Shown one piece after another: positions 61,706 to 64,000 of a DNA stretch of 64,000 bases (its first letter is position 1; each line of letters begins with the position of its first letter). The DNA is from Bacteroidota bacterium (GTDB lineage Bacteria; Bacteroidota; Bacteroidia; 2-12-FULL-35-15), in the NCBI GenBank assembly GCA_025963725.1, contig JAOQAE010000002.1:1005221-1069220 (forward strand), written 5' to 3'. A program made the translations under genes and the position numbers. Below the pieces are notes generated by a model. The model ran no database searches and was not told the DNA's origin. It saw only the letters and a program-made list of their open reading frames with translations.

Positions 61706-62695
61706 ATGGAAAAAAAAGTTTTAGTTACAGGAGCTGATGGATTTATAGGCAGCCATCTTGTGGAGCATTTGCTGCAAAAGGGCTATGCCGTGCGGGCATT
61801 TGTGCTGTATAACTCCTTTAACTCAAACGGATGGCTGGATTCGCTCCCTAAAGGCCTGCTCGCTAAGATTGAATTATTCGCAGGCGACATACGTGATCCG
61901 AACGGCGTGCGGCTGGCCATGCAGGACATCGACACGGTGTACCATCTCGCCGCACTGATAGCGATCCCTTACAGCTATCATTCACCGGACAGCTATGTAG
62001 ACGTGAACATCAAAGGAACGCTCAATGTTTTACAGGCAGCGCGCCTGCTGAATACCAAACGCGTGATCATTACCTCAACGTCGGAAGTATATGGAACTGC
62101 GCAATATGTGCCGATCGATGAAAAACATCCCTACCAGGGACAATCGCCATACAGTGCGACAAAGATCGGTGCCGACAGGCTTGCAGAATCATTTTACCGC
62201 TCCTTTGAAATGCCGGTCACTATCGTTCGCCCGTTCAATACATACGGCCCGCGGCAATCGGCGCGTGCGATCATCCCGACCATTATCACCCAGCTGCTGA
62301 ACGGCTGCCGTGAAATTAAATTGGGAGACCTCAGCCCTACGCGTGACCTGTTGTTTGTGAAGGATACCGTGCGCGGATTTGAGATGATCGCCAACTCCGA
62401 CAAAACAATCGGTGAAGAAATAAATATCGCTTCACAATCGGAGATCTCCATCGGCGACCTTGCAAAAAACATCATTGCTAAAATTCAACCCGATGCAAAA
62501 ATAATTACCGAGGAGATCCGCCTTCGCCCGGACAAAAGCGAAGTGAAGCGCCTGTTCGGCTCCAATGAAAAAATAAAGGCGCTCACCGGCTGGACGCCGG
62601 AGGTTGACCTTGAAAATGGAATTAAAGAAACCATCAGCTGGTTCTCAGAAAAAGAAAACCTGAAGCTTTATAAACATTCTGAATACACTATTTAA
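61706..62695 (+). CDS. NAD-dependent 4,6-dehydratase, LegB-like
   Basis: A 329-residue short-chain dehydratase/epimerase. The Rossmann motif GADGFIGSH binds NAD near residue 9, STSEVYG carries the catalytic Thr/Ser-Glu region, and Y-S-A-T-K holds the YxxxK pair. RPFNTYGPRQSARAIIPTII is the substrate loop. The combination and the neighbours fit LegB, which makes the 4-keto-6-deoxy nucleotide sugar. The gene lies between neuA and the aminotransferase, with spacings of 1 and 15 bp. Confidence 0.9.
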   Translation: MEKKVLVTGADGFIGSHLVEHLLQKGYAVRAFVLYNSFNSNGWLDSLPKGLLAKIELFAGDIRDPNGVRLAMQDIDTVYHLAALIAIPYSYHSPDSYVDVNIKGTLNVLQAARLLNTKRVIITSTSEVYGTAQYVPIDEKHPYQGQSPYSATKIGADRLAESFYRSFEMPVTIVRPFNTYGPRQSARAIIPTIITQLLNGCREIKLGDLSPTRDLLFVKDTVRGFEMIANSDKTIGEEINIASQSEISIGDLAKNIIAKIQPDAKIITEEIRLRPDKSEVKRLFGSNEKIKALTGWTPEVDLENGIKETISWFSEKENLKLYKHSEYTI

Positions 62696-62710
62696 ACCGC
62701 GCCTCTCTGC

Positions 62711-63847
62711 ATGATCCCTTTATCAGTCCCGAATATCAATGGCAACGAATGGAAGTACATCAAGGACTGCCTGGATACGAACTGGGTTTCCTCGGTTGGC
62801 GCTTACGTTGATAAGTTTGAGCAGTCGATGGCGGCCTATACAGGTGCCCGCTTTGCAATTTCAACGGTTAACGGCACAGCAGCCTTACACATTTCACTTC
62901 TTCTTTCGGGAGTGCAGCAGGGCGATCTCGTGATCGTTCCCAACATCACATTCATAGCAAGTGTCAACAGCATCAGGTACATGTCGGCAAACCCGCTCCT
63001 GATCGACGTTGATCCGGCTACATGGCAAATGGACCTTGGCCTGCTGGAGAAGTTTCTTCGCAGCAGCACATCGGTTGAGAACGGCAAATGCGTGCATAAC
63101 AGTGATAAGCGCGTTATCCGTGCGATAATGCCGGTTCATGTGCTGGGCAATATGTGTGATATGGACAGGCTTACCGCCCTCGCATCCGAATTCCACCTCG
63201 CACTCATAGAAGATGCCACCGAATCGCTCGGCTCTACGTACAAAGAAAAACACTCCGGCAGGTTTGGCCGCTTCGGCTGCTTCAGCTATAACGGCAACAA
63301 GATCATCACAACCGGCGGCGGCGGAATGATCATTACCGATAATGAGGAGCTTGCAAAAAAAGCCAAGCACCTTACCACCCAGGCCAAATCCGATCCTTTT
63401 GAATATATCCACGATGAGATCGGCTACAACTACCGCCTCGTAAATGTGCTGGCGGCAATGGGACTGGCCCAGATGGAATCGCTCGAAGGATTTTTGCAGC
63501 GTAAAAAAGAAATCACGGATCACTACAATACCGAGCTTTCTGCAGTAAGCGGGATCTGTTTCCAGGAAATAACGAAGGATGTAGCCCCGAACAACTGGCT
63601 CTATACCGTTACTGCGGATAAACAGGAAGAGCTTATCGCACACCTTACAAAGAACGAGATCCAGGTCCGTCCTTTCTGGGTTCCAATGAACAGGCTGAAA
63701 ATGTTCGCACGTGATCTTTACATCACAGAAAACGATCATTCGCAGAAAGTATATAAAAATTCACTCAGTCTGCCCTGCTCAACGGGAATTACAAACAGCG
63801 AGCTGGAATTTGTTGTAAAAAAAATAAAAGAAGTTTATAATCATTGA
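62711..63847 (+). CDS. PLP-dependent nucleotide-sugar aminotransferase, LegC-like
   Basis: A 378-residue DegT/DnrJ/EryC1-type aminotransferase. It has the cofactor lysine K197 in SYNGNKIITTGGGG, the D-A-T-E-S-L-G-S segment, and the N-terminal PLSVPNINGNEW. It transfers an amino group to C4 of the 4-keto sugar made by the preceding dehydratase, as LegC does. The acetyltransferase NeuD/LegH would then cap that amine. It begins 15 bp after the dehydratase gene. Confidence 0.9.
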   Translation: MIPLSVPNINGNEWKYIKDCLDTNWVSSVGAYVDKFEQSMAAYTGARFAISTVNGTAALHISLLLSGVQQGDLVIVPNITFIASVNSIRYMSANPLLIDVDPATWQMDLGLLEKFLRSSTSVENGKCVHNSDKRVIRAIMPVHVLGNMCDMDRLTALASEFHLALIEDATESLGSTYKEKHSGRFGRFGCFSYNGNKIITTGGGGMIITDNEELAKKAKHLTTQAKSDPFEYIHDEIGYNYRLVNVLAAMGLAQMESLEGFLQRKKEITDHYNTELSAVSGICFQEITKDVAPNNWLYTVTADKQEELIAHLTKNEIQVRPFWVPMNRLKMFARDLYITENDHSQKVYKNSLSLPCSTGITNSELEFVVKKIKEVYNH

Positions 63848-63848
63848 T

Positions 63849-64000
63849 ATGAACGCGATCAGGATCATTCCGCGGCTGGATATAAAAGGGCCTAACCTGG
63901 TGAAGGGAATTCACCTCGAAGGGCTGCGCGTGCTCGGCAAGCCGGAAGAGTTCGCAAAGCATTATTATGAGCAGGGAGCGGATGAGCTGATGTACATGGA
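63849..64000 (+). CDS. HisF-like amidation subunit, cut off by the window edge
   Basis: The first 50 residues of a protein that runs past the window. They read as the start of a HisF-type TIM barrel (RIIPRLDIKGPNLVKGIHLEG, FAKHYYEQGADELMYM). The IIPRLDIKG and GADEL motifs match HisF, but the position inside a nonulosonic acid operon points to the paralogue that, with a HisH-like glutaminase, delivers ammonia to make an amidino or amide group on the sugar. The ATG at 63849 follows the previous stop by 1 bp. A matching HisH should lie beyond the window. Confidence 0.75.
   Translation, partial: MNAIRIIPRLDIKGPNLVKGIHLEGLRVLGKPEEFAKHYYEQGADELMYM

Noticed and set aside
63849-64000. True histidine biosynthesis hisF
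   Set aside because: No other his gene is in view and the gene directly follows a sugar aminotransferase in a nonulosonic acid operon; the paralogue explanation fits better, although the window ends before this can be proven.

Overview
The window comes from a member of the Bacteroidota. The evidence is two proteins with type IX secretion sorting domains (one gliding-motility type B tail, one type A tail), -7 promoter boxes of the TAnnTTTG type (clearest before uvrA and neuB), weak or absent Shine-Dalgarno sites, a BY-kinase/Wza export pair, and the ddl-PASTA-rluD gene neighbourhood. I cannot place it below phylum. No rRNA, tRNA or CRISPR array was seen.

Region 1 (1 to about 9.3 kb) is visibly more AT-rich than the rest and looks like an accessory island. 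It holds a DUF2441-like protein, an HNH endonuclease, and a long minus-strand run (7376 down to 1709) of tightly packed small genes. That run includes an XRE regulator, an intact IS1595/ISXO2-type transposase and a large protein joining a RecB/Cas4-like nuclease to a DEDDy exonuclease-like (DUF2779) domain. Further on come an ImmA/IrrE-like metallopeptidase and a DUF2251 gene flanked by palindromes.

Region 2 (10.2-14.7 kb) is a three-gene operon encoding an SMC-like ATPase, a probable kleisin (MukF/JetA-like) and a probable KITE subunit (MukE/JetB-like). It is a MukBEF/Wadjet-like condensin with no JetD nuclease beside it.

Region 3 (14.7-25.6 kb) is mostly core and envelope genes: a gliding-motility type secreted protein, Lgt, an inositol monophosphatase with a translationally coupled 39-residue membrane peptide, a patatin-like lipase, a secreted protein with caspase-like motifs, and a sodium:solute symporter.

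Region 4 (25.6-34.7 kb) is a polysaccharide synthesis and export operon: asparagine synthase, glycosyltransferase, Wza-like exporter, Wzc-like tyrosine kinase with an unusual Tyr-Gly tail, RfbC, WecA-like initiating transferase, and a lytic transglycosylase.

Region 5 (34.7-57.1 kb) contains uvrA, a LOG-family protein, and three neighbouring envelope proteins built from beta-barrels, thrombospondin type 3 repeats and SPOR domains. After these come msrA, small lipoproteins, and the minus-strand run ddl (a tandem fusion), PASTA protein, secreted protein and rluD, with rdgB separately.

Region 6 (57.2 kb to the end) is a nonulosonic acid operon: neuB, neuC, neuD, a CBS-nucleotidyltransferase (PtmE-like), neuA, LegB-like dehydratase, LegC-like aminotransferase and the start of a HisF-like gene. 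This set matches the GDP-sugar route to CMP-legionaminic acid, probably with a later amidation step. It probably feeds the surface polysaccharide made by region 4.

The spaces between core genes carry several families of dispersed palindromic repeats, the most striking at 34738-35021 and 40159-40572.
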